DNA from: CAYWWM01 sp965198025
Lineage (GTDB): Bacteria > Acidobacteriota > Terriglobia > 2-12-FULL-54-10
Length of the DNA stretch: 64,000 nt
Assembly (NCBI GenBank): GCA_965198025.1
Contig: OZ240237.1
Span: 1,550,001 to 1,614,000 of the forward strand
Reading direction: 5' to 3'
The notes below the pieces were generated by a model, which was given only the letters and a program-made list of their open reading frames with translations, was not told the DNA's origin and did not search any database. Both the position numbers and the translations under genes were made by a program. This document shows, piece by piece, positions 44,183-53,720 of the stretch (position 1 is its first letter; each line of letters opens with the position of its first letter).

Positions 44183-46330
44183 TCAAAACAGCTCCGGTAC
44201 ATGGAAGCTCAGGACCGAGTTCATTTTCATGTCAGAGACGATGACCGTTTGGTTCTTCGGATCCAGTGCCATTCCGAAGGGCTTGACCAGCACCTCACCC
44301 GGCCCGGCAAAGGTCCAGAGGGGTGGGACGTTGCCATCATCCTTATGGATGTCCCAGACGCCCACATAGGGCGCTTCGTCGTCCGGGCCCCGGATAGCAG
44401 CGAAAATCAAGCCGCGCGGTGGGTAGACGCGGACCGCTCGGAGACCGTCCAGCACCACGTCTGGTCCTTGGATGACCCGCAGCGGCTGGGCTTTTCCTTG
44501 AGCGCTCCGTTCGAAAACGAAGATCCCGAGGTTACTTCCCGAGACCAGCAGATCATTCTCGGTATCGATCGCCACCCGACCATCTAAGCCCTCCAGAATG
44601 CGGATCGGGGCAACATTACCGTCTGCCTCGCGTGGGAAGACCAGAATCTTTCCCGCGTCGGGAACGAAAATCTCATTATTGACCGGATCGACCGTCATTC
44701 TGTCCGGTTCGGATAGCTGAGTCCGGCTGCCCTGAATCACGCGGATGGGCTGCTCGGGTCCGTTGGCTCCGCCCCGAAAGACCATGATCGCCTGAGCAAA
44801 CTGCTGCGGGACTATGATCTCGTCGTTGACCTCATCGTACTCAATACCGTGCATCGTCCGACCCAGAAGCGTCGTCTGTCCTTCAATCCTTCGGGTTGGC
44901 TCGGCCGATCCGTCCGCCAGCCTGGCGAACGCCGCAACCTGCGGATGGGCCACTCAGTTGGGCACCAGTATTTCCTCCCGTTTGGTGTCATAGGCCAGAG
45001 CTCCCGGATTGCCGATCATCAATGCCCGCTTTCCAAGTGGTCCACTCCGGATGGTTCGGAGGGGAGCCGTGTTGCCTTCAGCCGACAGTTTGAAAATATG
45101 GAGCGAATTGTTACCGTAGTTGGCCACCCACAGCTCTTCGTTCTGGGTGTCCACAAAAAGTCCCACCGGGCTATCCAGCTTGGTCTCCGGCCCCTTCAGG
45201 ACCCGAATCGGCGCCACGTTGCCATTAGCTTCCTCGTCAAATACCAGAATCGATTGACCCGTGTCGTTGGCAATGTACACCTCGCCAGTGCGCTCATCCA
45301 ACGCGATTCCTGACGGCCAATCCAGCTGTGTCCGCGGTCCCTGAATGACCCGTAGCGGCCGCATATCGCCGCCGGCGTCTCGTGGGTATACGTTGATCGA
45401 CGGGGCCTGAAACCGTCCCGTGCCAGGCACCGCAAACTCACGACCCAGCGGACGGGTTGGCACCTGCTTGCTGGCATTCGGGCCTCGGAGCAATCGGCTG
45501 GAGACGTGGCCATGGTTGGTCACGAATATCAAATCACGTCCAAAGTGGATGGCCACGCCGTGGGGATTGGCCATCCGGGTCTGGTCGCCCTGCAGCAGGC
45601 GGATCGGGGGTTCGTCCCCTTCTGCCTCCTTGCGAAAAACGACCACGGCACTGTTGTGCTGACTGGTCAGGAAGAGTTCTTCATTCCTGTCGTCCACGGC
45701 GATGCCGCGCCCTCGGGTGGCATACCCCGTGTTCAAGACCCGCGCCGCCGGTACGTTGCCTTCCTGATCCCGACTAAATACCAGCATCTTGGCGGCAGTA
45801 TCGGCGTGGGTGGCGTAGATGTCGCCAGTCGGTGGGTCGATATAGAGGCCGCAGACGAACTCGATCCCGGTCTCCTCTCCACCCAGGATGCGTTTCGGCT
45901 CGGTCATAGACGCATTTGCAGGTGTATTGTCCGTTCGGTCGTAGACCAGGATTTGGTGCAGGTTCTCATCGGCGGCAACTGCCTCGCCGCGGAGGGGATC
46001 CACGGCCACGCTGCTGAAACTGGGAGTCGAATCCCGAATGACTCGTACAGGGTCTCGCCTGATCCGCACCGTTTGGCGCTCCTCCTGCGGAGCAGACTGG
46101 GCAGCAACCGAGAAACTCGCCATCCTCACAGCCGGCAACTCGCCCTCCGAGACCTGAGTCGCACCGATAGTGGCTGACGAAAGCGCCGGAACATCCGCCG
46201 ACCCTGGGTCCAAGACAAGCTGTGACCACAACTTGTCCGCCGAAGGCAAGAACAGTATCAGAGAGACGGCGATTGCGATGGCCAGCACCATCGACACAAT
46301 CCCATACTTCGCATTGGGTTTGGTTGACAT
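44183..46330 (-). CDS. Large NHL-type propeller protein B with in-frame TGA, putative selenoprotein
   Basis: A paralogue of the gene at 41671: 458 codons, TGA at 44954-44956, 256 codons in the same frame, total 715. Signal-anchor IVSMVLAIAIAVSLILFLPS. Blades such as VYIANDTGQSILVFDEEANG and EIFVPDAGKILVFPREADGN. The junction is EEILVPN-TGA-VAHPQVAAFARLADGS, matching gene A across the stop, while the proteins have otherwise diverged widely. Sec would be residue 459; Cys160 (EFVCGLY) is conserved. The downstream half begins with GTG; GGGAGG lies 20 bases upstream, too far for normal initiation. Both halves end and start in mid-propeller, so a single product is more sensible than two. Confidence 0.7.
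44911..44931 (-). promoter_or_regulatory. SECIS-like hairpin in propeller gene B
   Basis: Bases 26-34 after the UGA (CGTTCGCCA) pair with 38-46 (TGGCGGACG) as nine pairs including one T-G wobble, loop GGC at 35-37. Position and loop agree with gene A; pair 27/45 is C-G in A and G-C in B, a compensatory change. Confidence 0.6.
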
Positions 46331-46829
46331 GCGTGATCCTCCATAACGGAAACGACCCTGCCGAGCCCAGGGTCGCTTCCCGAAACTCTTGCGCCCCGGC
46401 CGGCCTTGTGGCCCACATCCTGCACCACTAACACCCCGATCGGGTAGCTGCAGTGCAACGTTTGGTAGTATACATGATCCGATCGATTTTATCCCTGCCT
46501 TATGATCGAGGGGAAGACAACGATCTGGTTCAACTTCAGCTCATGCCCCTGATCGGTCGTTAATCACCCATCTGACCGTATTCTAAATTGTACATGTGTG
46601 AAGTTGATCGCTTTGCAAGTTGCTTTATATAGCAGAAAAAAGAGGATATGTTCCAAAAGGAGATTGCTGGACCGCCGCTCTATCTCAGTTTTCTGAGTGT
46701 GGTCCAGTCTGCCAGTGAGCTGACGTGCTTGTACCCCGGTGATATTGAACAGGAAAGCGCTCTGTAAGAAAGCAACCTCTCCTGGACTTCAAACCGCCGC
46801 CCATTGAAAGCAGATCTTTGGTGTCGCCC
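46331..46829. other. Intergenic stretch upstream of propeller gene B
   Basis: No gene recognised on either strand. It must hold the promoter of the minus-strand gene at 46330; no convincing -35/-10 pair was found. The part 46560-46660 is AT-rich. Confidence 0.4.
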
Positions 46830-48206
46830 CTATGGTTGCACGAGCCATTTCAGCGCGGCCAACAACCCTCCTGCCAGTTCACGTGGCTTTTCAATAACCC
46901 CTTGATGGGTCAGAGGGAGATCGAAGACCAGTACGCGGATCGGAATATCGGGGTTTTCCTTGCGGAACTCTTCGGCGACCCGAAGTTCTCTGGACATTGC
47001 CGGATCCTCCGGATTCCAGTGGCCGTCATCCAGCTTCCCCACCGTCCAGATCATCCTCCTGTATCCGGTAACCGGTGAGCGCATGGTGGAAAACAAATCC
47101 GCAATCACCTCGTCCGGCTTGACGCCGAGCTCATTGCCATCAAGGGTCTGCCGGATTTGCGTGGCGACATGATCGTGGAGGTTGGCAGCGCCTTGGTGCT
47201 CCATATCCTGCAAGGTGTGTTTGAACCCTGGGATACGGCGTTGCTCCAAACCGAACCAGCGTTGGGCCATCTCCATTCGCGAATCGTCTGGGTCCCAAAC
47301 CGGGTTCAGAGGACCGAGATAGCCGCCCGCCAAGCCACTCGCCGGGCGTGGGCGCAGTTCCCAAACGTCGAGATAGCCATCAGCGGTTCTGGGTCCTCGG
47401 AACTCCACCATCGCGTTTAGCCTTGCCGGTCCCCCCGTGGCCCAGCCGAGCGAAAGGCCCTGCATGCGTCCCCCCAGGCTGGAGTCCTTCAAAATGAACT
47501 GGAGTTCGCCTCCGGTGGAATGGCCGACAATGACAACCGGGCCGGTAGTTACCGTCTCCACCAGCTTCTCCACCCCATCGGCGACGAGCTGGAATGTATA
47601 GACCGCATTCCGGATCGTGGCCTCTTCAGGGCTGACATCGTGGTCCAATAGGTAACCGGGAATTCGCTTTCCGTATTCCTGTTCCGTCCAGCCCCCATGT
47701 CGATAGCGGCCCGGAATCGTTACCAGCAACACCGGAATCTTCTGCGCTAGGTACTGCCCCACTCCCGCATTGTTCAGCGGATCCAAAAACCAATAATGCC
47801 AGTTCCAGTTGCCGCCGTGAATGATCACGAGCGTAGGCATGTCGGGCAGAGGGTCATTCGGGATCAGGTGAAGTCCTGGAATGTCCCAGTCCAGATTGTA
47901 CTTGCTGAAGCGTACCTCGTGCCACTTGGCCGAGTAACCCAGACTATCTGCCGGAAGATCTTCCAGTTTCCGGGGATCCAAGGCGCTGCCAGGCGCCTCA
48001 TCCGCCAGCTTCTTGACCCGCGATCCGCCATCCGGAAGGTCCCAGCCGAGCTGTTCAAACAATGCTGCAGAGACCGTATGGTAGGGCCGAGCCTGCTCCA
48101 GCATCTTTACGATGGTCTCTTCTGGCGCAGTTTGCGCACCCACCGCCCATACTGCCGTAAGCAAGAACGCCAATCCCACCCACAGATTCACTTTAAGTTT
48201 CCGCAT
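46830..48206 (-). CDS. Secreted alpha/beta hydrolase
   Basis: 458 residues, start MRKLKVNLWVGLAF after AGGGAGAAAATCTC, with a signal peptide ending near VGAQT. Oxyanion-type segment LVIIHGGNWNWHYW, nucleophile elbow VVIVGHSTGGELQF, and late His candidates in GKLDDGHWNPEDPA and LPLTHQGVIEKP. It is an esterase/lipase-like fold, with a long insert between the elbow and the C-terminus. Periplasmic or exported; substrate unknown. No operon partner. Confidence 0.82.
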   Translation of the reverse strand: MRKLKVNLWVGLAFLLTAVWAVGAQTAPEETIVKMLEQARPYHTVSAALFEQLGWDLPDGGSRVKKLADEAPGSALDPRKLEDLPADSLGYSAKWHEVRFSKYNLDWDIPGLHLIPNDPLPDMPTLVIIHGGNWNWHYWFLDPLNNAGVGQYLAQKIPVLLVTIPGRYRHGGWTEQEYGKRIPGYLLDHDVSPEEATIRNAVYTFQLVADGVEKLVETVTTGPVVIVGHSTGGELQFILKDSSLGGRMQGLSLGWATGGPARLNAMVEFRGPRTADGYLDVWELRPRPASGLAGGYLGPLNPVWDPDDSRMEMAQRWFGLEQRRIPGFKHTLQDMEHQGAANLHDHVATQIRQTLDGNELGVKPDEVIADLFSTMRSPVTGYRRMIWTVGKLDDGHWNPEDPAMSRELRVAEEFRKENPDIPIRVLVFDLPLTHQGVIEKPRELAGGLLAALKWLVQP

Positions 48207-48488
48207 GAGATTTTCTCCCTGCTAATCTGGGCTCTTGCAACCAAAAAGGCATGCAAGCCAGAATCAACTTATTGAAGTTCTGACAGTCCAAAATACACTC
48301 ATTGGGATCCAACTGAACCGACCTTTTTCGAAAAAACTGTTTTTGCGGATGACACTCTCAGGAAGCTCTCGCCCCCGTCTTTCCACTGGGCATTACCTGC
48401 GGCGATTCCTCATGTGTAACGGCATTATATTATTGCCGTACCCAAGTATTTGTAATCGTTGGCACTTTACCATAAAGGAGTGCCAATC

Positions 48489-48902
48489 GTGCTCGATACT
48501 CTTCCGATCAGACCCGCAGACCTGCTGATTGATGAAATCAATCCGCGCCTTGCAGAGCCAAACGTCGGACAGCGTGACGCGCAACGGGCATTGGCGAAAG
48601 AGCAGGAACGCAAGATTCAAGTCCTGGCCAAGGACATTCTCGAATATGGCCTAAATCCTTTTGAACTGCCCATCGTAGCACCAGAAGAAGGTGGTCGCTA
48701 CGTCGTTCTGGAGGGGAATCGGCGGCTTGGGGCACTCAAAGCACTTGAGAATCTAGATTCTCTGGCAGATGCAGTTACTCCCGCTGTCTTGAAAGAGTTA
48801 GGCAAACTGAGTAAGCAATACCATGAGGCTCCGATTGATTTCGTTGACTGCTTCGTTGCCAAGAATCGGGATCAGATACACCATTGGCTCCAGTTGAATT
48901 AA
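48489..48902 (+). pseudogene. ParB/Srx-like N-terminal domain protein, truncated
   Basis: GTG start at 48489, eight bases after AAAGGAG. It reads LPIRPADLLIDEINPRLAEP, then ILEYGLNPFELPIVAPEEGG and YVVLEGNRRLGALKALENLD, the ParB-like nuclease fold's GENRRLxALK signature. It stops at DQIHHWLQLN where related proteins continue for hundreds of residues, and FAD-protein debris begins. Such proteins often sit in mobile or defence islands. Probably inactive. Confidence 0.7.
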
Positions 48903-48993
48903 TGTTGAGGATTTTAGTTAGCTCATCGTAGCCTGCCATCGATAACCCAAAGGAGCCGGCTCCGATGATGAGCAACTGCGTGTGGTTCTGCAT
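48900..48993 (-). pseudogene. N-terminal fragment of an FAD/NAD(P)-binding oxidoreductase
   Basis: The minus strand reads MQNHTQLLIIGAGSFGLSMA, a Rossmann GxGxxG dinucleotide-binding start, then GYDELTKILNIN and no more homology. It meets the ParB-like fragment tail to tail. Confidence 0.5.
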
Positions 48994-49248
48994 GCTCCGA
49001 TATCCACCGCCCCCAATGACATCGCACTCCGACATGCGTCGTCACGGAGGATGTGGCTTCAGAAAACACTCACCTGGACAAGGAGTTTCCCTTGACCGCC
49101 GGAACAGCGCCAAAGGGACCCCTAACGGATAAGCACTTGGGATGGGACTTTGTGAAGCTCGCAGCAAACCGAGGGAGCGGTCAGCAACTATGACGGCTCC
49201 CTCCGCTAATCAATTTACGTCTACCCTGCTCGTCTGTCTCTTCCGCCG

Positions 49249-51153
49249 TTACCGGGCATCCGCCTGGAGTCCTTGTGCCCCGTTGTTGACCTGCGCCTTC
49301 AGCCGCTGAAGCTCCTGCCGGGTGCGGAACTGCAAACGGGCCACCTTGCTCGATCGCCAGTAGGGAACCACTACCGTCGGAGGATAGGATTGATCCAGCA
49401 CGGCAATGTGCCGCGTCTCGGCCCCGCGAGTCGGCAGCATGTATTCGGTCCATTGTTCCGTTTCCGGGTCGAACCTCCCCACGCTGTCGTTGTTCATCAT
49501 GTTCACCCAGACAATGTGGTTCTTGTCGACGACGGCGGCATAGGGACCTGAATGCCTGGCAGGCACCGGGTAGTAAGTCACCTTGCTGGTGTGGATGTCA
49601 ATCTTTGCCAGGTTTTCTCCCCACCAGTTGGCAACCCAAACGGCGTCGCCCGTCCGGTCGCCACCCAACCGACGGGGCCCTTGCGCCCACGGCACAGCCG
49701 AATTCCAGACCGAGCCGGCATCGGCGTAGACATTCCGATCTTCTTCCGTTGCGATCTCCATGTACTCGGACCGGGGTTCCATCTTGATCTCAGTCACCTC
49801 GCCTGTGGCAAAGTTGGCCCGGCCAACGACGTCGATTGCCATCTGGGCCCAGTATCCGTTCCCCTGTGAGTCCGCAGCTACGCCATACGTGTTGCCTGTT
49901 CCTTCTTCCGTACGGAACTGGAGGGACTTGAACTCGGTAAAGGTTTCCGTGTCCGGATCAAACTGAAGGGCTCCCGTTCGCGCCGAAGCCCAAACCTTGC
50001 CTTTCCCGTCTATATCGATTGCCCCCCCGACACCGCTCATTCCCTCCGGGGGAGTAAACACTTTGATTTCTTCCGTCAATGGATCGAGGCGGGCTAAGCT
50101 CTGCTTATCGTTATCGATTCGGGTACGAAGATCAAACCACAGAGTACCGTTCTGATCTCTTCGGAGGCCATGACTCGGGCGGACGTTTCCTTCCCCATCG
50201 AGTTGCTTGAAGCTCTTCACCTCGCCTGTCCTGGCGTCAATTCGGGCATATGTCCGGTGATGATTGGGGACCGAATCCACGACCCAGATGTTTCCGGCCA
50301 AGTCGATCTCCACATCATGGGTGCCCCGCGCGAATCCCAGACTGGTCGGTGTGCCTTCTGACCAGTCGCTTCCGTCCTGGGGCGGGTACTCACCCGGCGT
50401 GCTCGCGGGTTCGATCAAGTATTCTGTGACGACTGCCAGGTTCGCTTCACCCTTCGGCCGGGAGACGATCACGGGCTTCAAAGCATCCGGGGCCGGGCCA
50501 CGATACTTGGCGAGATATTCCGCCAGTTCTTCCCGATGGTGCTCGATGATCGGCAAGGGGGGTTTGTCCGGTTCGGGAGGGGGACCGCCGAGGTTGATGA
50601 CTTTCATAAAATCGATAATGGCCAACCAACCGGCTTTGTCGAAGCGATTTTGCAAAACGTAGTTGGGCGGGTGGCAACCCGTGCAGCTTGTCTTGAAAAC
50701 CTGCTTGATCCGCTGCTCCTGAATGGTGGATTCCGGCAGGGAGGCGAACCAGTCGGCTCCAGTCATCTGGCGGGCGACTTCCTCGGTCGAAGCAGCAGCA
50801 AGCGAAAAATTCCTGCGAGCGACTTCGGACCCGCTCAGTTGCGCCTGGGCGTGGGCCGTAGAGTATCCGACGGTCTGCGCCCAAATCCGGTAATCCTCGT
50901 CCTCCATCGGCGGGAAGACATAGACGCCTTCCTCATCCGTGAAGACGCTCGTCGTGATTGTGGAGCCTTCCGCGCGCGCGGAAACCGTGACCCCTTCCAT
51001 CACTTGCCCATCCGTCGAACGAATGGTTCCGGTCAGGATTCCACCTCCCGGCACTCCGTCAGGTCCAGGAATTCCCTGCGAGGACGCATCCCGCTGCCCG
51101 ACAATCCCGATCGAGACGAACAGCACAGCGAGTAACACGAGCGGGTTTCTCAT
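49249..51153 (-). CDS. Secreted c-type haem / Vgb-like propeller protein
   Basis: 634 residues. Signal peptide (NPLVLLAVLFVSIGIVG), carboxypeptidase-regulatory-like domain (LTGTIRSTDGQVMEGVTVSA), haem motif TSCTGCHPPNYVLQNRFDKA near residue 160, then Vgb-type blades (VEIDLAGNIWVVDSVPNHHR, AVWVANWWGENLAKIDIHTS, NHIVWVNMMNNDSVGRFDPE). Third gene of a minus-strand run with the haem/propeller gene at 51647 and the cytochrome at 51198. Probably a periplasmic redox or binding protein; substrate unknown. Confidence 0.88.
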   Translation of the reverse strand: MRNPLVLLAVLFVSIGIVGQRDASSQGIPGPDGVPGGGILTGTIRSTDGQVMEGVTVSARAEGSTITTSVFTDEEGVYVFPPMEDEDYRIWAQTVGYSTAHAQAQLSGSEVARRNFSLAAASTEEVARQMTGADWFASLPESTIQEQRIKQVFKTSCTGCHPPNYVLQNRFDKAGWLAIIDFMKVINLGGPPPEPDKPPLPIIEHHREELAEYLAKYRGPAPDALKPVIVSRPKGEANLAVVTEYLIEPASTPGEYPPQDGSDWSEGTPTSLGFARGTHDVEIDLAGNIWVVDSVPNHHRTYARIDARTGEVKSFKQLDGEGNVRPSHGLRRDQNGTLWFDLRTRIDNDKQSLARLDPLTEEIKVFTPPEGMSGVGGAIDIDGKGKVWASARTGALQFDPDTETFTEFKSLQFRTEEGTGNTYGVAADSQGNGYWAQMAIDVVGRANFATGEVTEIKMEPRSEYMEIATEEDRNVYADAGSVWNSAVPWAQGPRRLGGDRTGDAVWVANWWGENLAKIDIHTSKVTYYPVPARHSGPYAAVVDKNHIVWVNMMNNDSVGRFDPETEQWTEYMLPTRGAETRHIAVLDQSYPPTVVVPYWRSSKVARLQFRTRQELQRLKAQVNNGAQGLQADAR

Positions 51154-51197
51154 GACTGATTTCTCCTATTCTTCTTCACAAATGAGTTGGAATGACC

Positions 51198-51590
51198 TTA
51201 CCTCACCGTCTTCAGATACTCAATAATGTTGTCGATTTCCTCGGTTGACAATCCATGCTGGAAACCGGGCATGCGGGGAGTACCCTGCCGGATAAATTCC
51301 CGGATCACCGCTTCCCTGCCGTTCACAGTTTGGGCGCTCAGCTTAGGTCCCCACGTGCTGTCGTTATCCACGACAAGCGGCAAATGGCAAACTGCGCAGC
51401 GCTGCTGGAACATGCCCTTGCCCTTCAACTCAACCTCCGTCAGCCCCCCAGCCGCATCCGGTGATTGGGCAAACCCGCCGGATCCGAAGGCCAGCATGAA
51501 GGCAAACAGCAGGCTGTTCCATCGCCGGAATCCTGCCACGCAATTCCCGTTTCTCCGACGCACCCCTTCGCTCTTCCATATCATAAGCAC
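51198..51590 (-). CDS. Small c-type cytochrome
   Basis: 130 residues with an export segment (LLFAFMLAFGSGGFAQS) and a class I cytochrome c fold: GKGMFQQRCAVCHLPLVVDN (haem site) and PRMPGFQHGLSTEEIDNIIE (Met ligand and C-terminal helix). It lies 44 bases before the 49249 gene and 56 bases after the 51647 gene, so the three are likely one operon and it probably shuttles electrons for the two haem/propeller proteins. Confidence 0.88.
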   Translation of the reverse strand: MLMIWKSEGVRRRNGNCVAGFRRWNSLLFAFMLAFGSGGFAQSPDAAGGLTEVELKGKGMFQQRCAVCHLPLVVDNDSTWGPKLSAQTVNGREAVIREFIRQGTPRMPGFQHGLSTEEIDNIIEYLKTVR

Positions 51591-51646
51591 TGCACCCCTG
51601 AAGCTCCATGATACTGGAACTTCCGTTTCATTTCATCCGCCAAAAT

Positions 51647-53314
51647 TTAACCGTCGCCCGGATCGAGTACACCGATCGTGGCGGTGTCGAAATCCACGTA
51701 CCAGACCTTCCCGTGAGGATCGAGGCCAAAGAAGCGAACCATCCCGTCCGCAGCTGGAAGCGGGTACTCCGTAAATTCTTTCGTGACCGGATTGAACCGC
51801 GTCATCTGGCTGCCGGAGAAGTCGCTCAACCAGACTTGCCCATCGTCCGCGACAACCGGAGTGTAGTATTCCGCATAACGCGTCGGCGGGCGGTACTGCT
51901 CCATCTCGCCGGTGCTCGGATCGAGCTTGACCAGAGTGCCAGCCACAAAGTCGCCCGCCCAGACCATGTTGTCCGGGGCAACCGCGATCCCCTTGATCAT
52001 GATCGCGTTCGGCACCTGATACATCCTGGTTTCCTTCGTCTTGGGGTTCAACCGTGCCAGATAACCGACATCGTACGCCGTATACCAGATATTGTCGTTG
52101 GAATCGACTGCGAGGGCATACGCCCGGCTCCAAAACTCCTGTTGGCCATCCTCCTTGGCGTTTCCCAGGTTCCGTTCGTAGTCCGGGGCAGGCGCGGATA
52201 CTCCGGGAATCTCAAATTCCTCGAACTGCTCCGTCCGCGGGTCGAACTTCACTATTGTCGAACCAGCAAGCCAAACGTTTCCCTCGGAATCCTCGCCGTC
52301 AGGCATGGTGCGGCCGATTCGGATCGGAGGAGTGTATGTGTTGTATTCTCCGGTTTGCGCATCGACCTGAAACAGCTTGCCGTCTCCGGCGATCCAAACG
52401 TTTCTCGAATCCCTGCTAACCTGCATTGTGGAGGCTTGGGCCGGCAGCTGTATTTCGCGCATGTCACCGGTTGCGACTTCAAAGCGTCCCAGCTTTTCGT
52501 TGACACCGGCAACTTGTCCATAGTAGGTGAACCAGACGTACTTTCCCGCCCGATCCGGCATGACACTGTGAATATAGGCTCGCTGCGGCGCCTTGTATTC
52601 CCGGAACGTCGCTCGCAGAGCAGCGTCGCTGATCTCCGGGCGCCGGACCTGCTCGCGCGTGGGAACCGGGGAATTCCTCCCAAAGTATCTTGCCAGGATC
52701 CCACCAATCCTCCTGGCAGCCTCCGGCGGTATATCGAACATATTGGAGGCATGCTGTGCTCCAGCCGGGAGTCCCCGAAGCATGTCCCCGAATTGGCCCA
52801 TGTTCACGACGAGGTTGGTCCATAGCGTCTCGTCCAAGCCTCGCCGCCGGAAGACGTAGGAAAGGTTATGGCAGCGAATACAGGTAGCCCGCAGCGTCAG
52901 GGTGTCTTCATTTTCCGGAAGGGCCGAAAGCCAATCCGCCGATGACAGTCGCTGGGGGTCCCAATCTTGAGCAAGACTGAAGTCCATCTCCATGTCTTCT
53001 GATAATTCCCTGTCTTCCCTATTCACGTCATAGCCCCAGCCTGTTGCGCTGACTTGATACGGACCCGGATCGAGGTTCTCAATCCTGTATCGTCCGGATA
53101 CATCGGAAAAGCGGGAAATGCTTTCCCGTTCCGTGGCAACGGTGATGCGGGCTCCGCGCAGCGGCTTACCGCCGCCATCCCGAACCGTTCCGCTGATACT
53201 CACCGTGGAAGCCGCCAGAATCGTAGCGCGAGGGCCCTCAGAAAGATGAAAAACAACCGTTGAGCCGATCACGATCAACAGCCCAACCATGAAAACCAAT
53301 TTCCCTGTACGCAT
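51647..53314 (-). CDS. Secreted c-type haem / Vgb-like propeller protein
   Basis: 555 residues from the ATG at 53314, seven bases after GGAAGGAG (53320 is too close to it). Export helix LVFMVGLLIVIGSTVVF, regulatory-like domain (SISGTVRDGGGKPLRGARIT), haem motif TCIRCHNLSYVFRRRGLDET, then blades such as RNVWIAGDGKLFQVDAQTGE and MVWAGDFVAGTLVKLDPSTG, and GQVWLSDFSGSQMTRFNP. First gene of the three-gene cytochrome operon. Homologous throughout to the genes at 1, 36304 and 49249. Confidence 0.88.
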   Translation of the reverse strand: MRTGKLVFMVGLLIVIGSTVVFHLSEGPRATILAASTVSISGTVRDGGGKPLRGARITVATERESISRFSDVSGRYRIENLDPGPYQVSATGWGYDVNREDRELSEDMEMDFSLAQDWDPQRLSSADWLSALPENEDTLTLRATCIRCHNLSYVFRRRGLDETLWTNLVVNMGQFGDMLRGLPAGAQHASNMFDIPPEAARRIGGILARYFGRNSPVPTREQVRRPEISDAALRATFREYKAPQRAYIHSVMPDRAGKYVWFTYYGQVAGVNEKLGRFEVATGDMREIQLPAQASTMQVSRDSRNVWIAGDGKLFQVDAQTGEYNTYTPPIRIGRTMPDGEDSEGNVWLAGSTIVKFDPRTEQFEEFEIPGVSAPAPDYERNLGNAKEDGQQEFWSRAYALAVDSNDNIWYTAYDVGYLARLNPKTKETRMYQVPNAIMIKGIAVAPDNMVWAGDFVAGTLVKLDPSTGEMEQYRPPTRYAEYYTPVVADDGQVWLSDFSGSQMTRFNPVTKEFTEYPLPAADGMVRFFGLDPHGKVWYVDFDTATIGVLDPGDG

Positions 53315-53377
53315 GCGCATTCTCCTTCCACTGGACTTTACAAAGGCACTGCTCACTTTGAGACCGAGCAGCCACAC

Positions 53378-53720
53378 GAAATATTACACGATTTCCGTTC
53401 CCTATTCTACTTTCTCACCGTGGGGTCCCGACATGGCTGAGGGGGGGGCGCTGTTCTCTTATTTGATCATTTGGAATGCTCAGCATAGGGCAACACCTCC
53501 AATAGAATCAAAATGCGCTCTCAAAATGTTGTCCTGTCCGAATCAGTTCCTGCAGGAAGGCCGCCGAGGACCGATAACCTCGACGATACCGCCCTCCAGG
53601 ACAGCACCGCGCACATGGCGCAAGTGGTTGTCTCGATAGAGGTGAGTTCACCTGAATCCAGGAAAGAGCAGGTGGAGAAGTTCAGTCAGTCAGGGCCGAC
53701 CTTCCGTTCGGGAAGTCGGG
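53378..53720. other. Non-coding stretch
   Basis: No gene seen. It has an eight-base G run at 53441-53450 and must contain the promoter of the 51647 operon. Confidence 0.4.

Noticed and set aside
41671..46330. TGA read as Trp through a variant genetic code
   Set aside because: Dozens of other genes in the window end in TGA at sensible places (for example the coupled stops in the btu and nuo operons), so TGA is a stop here in general.
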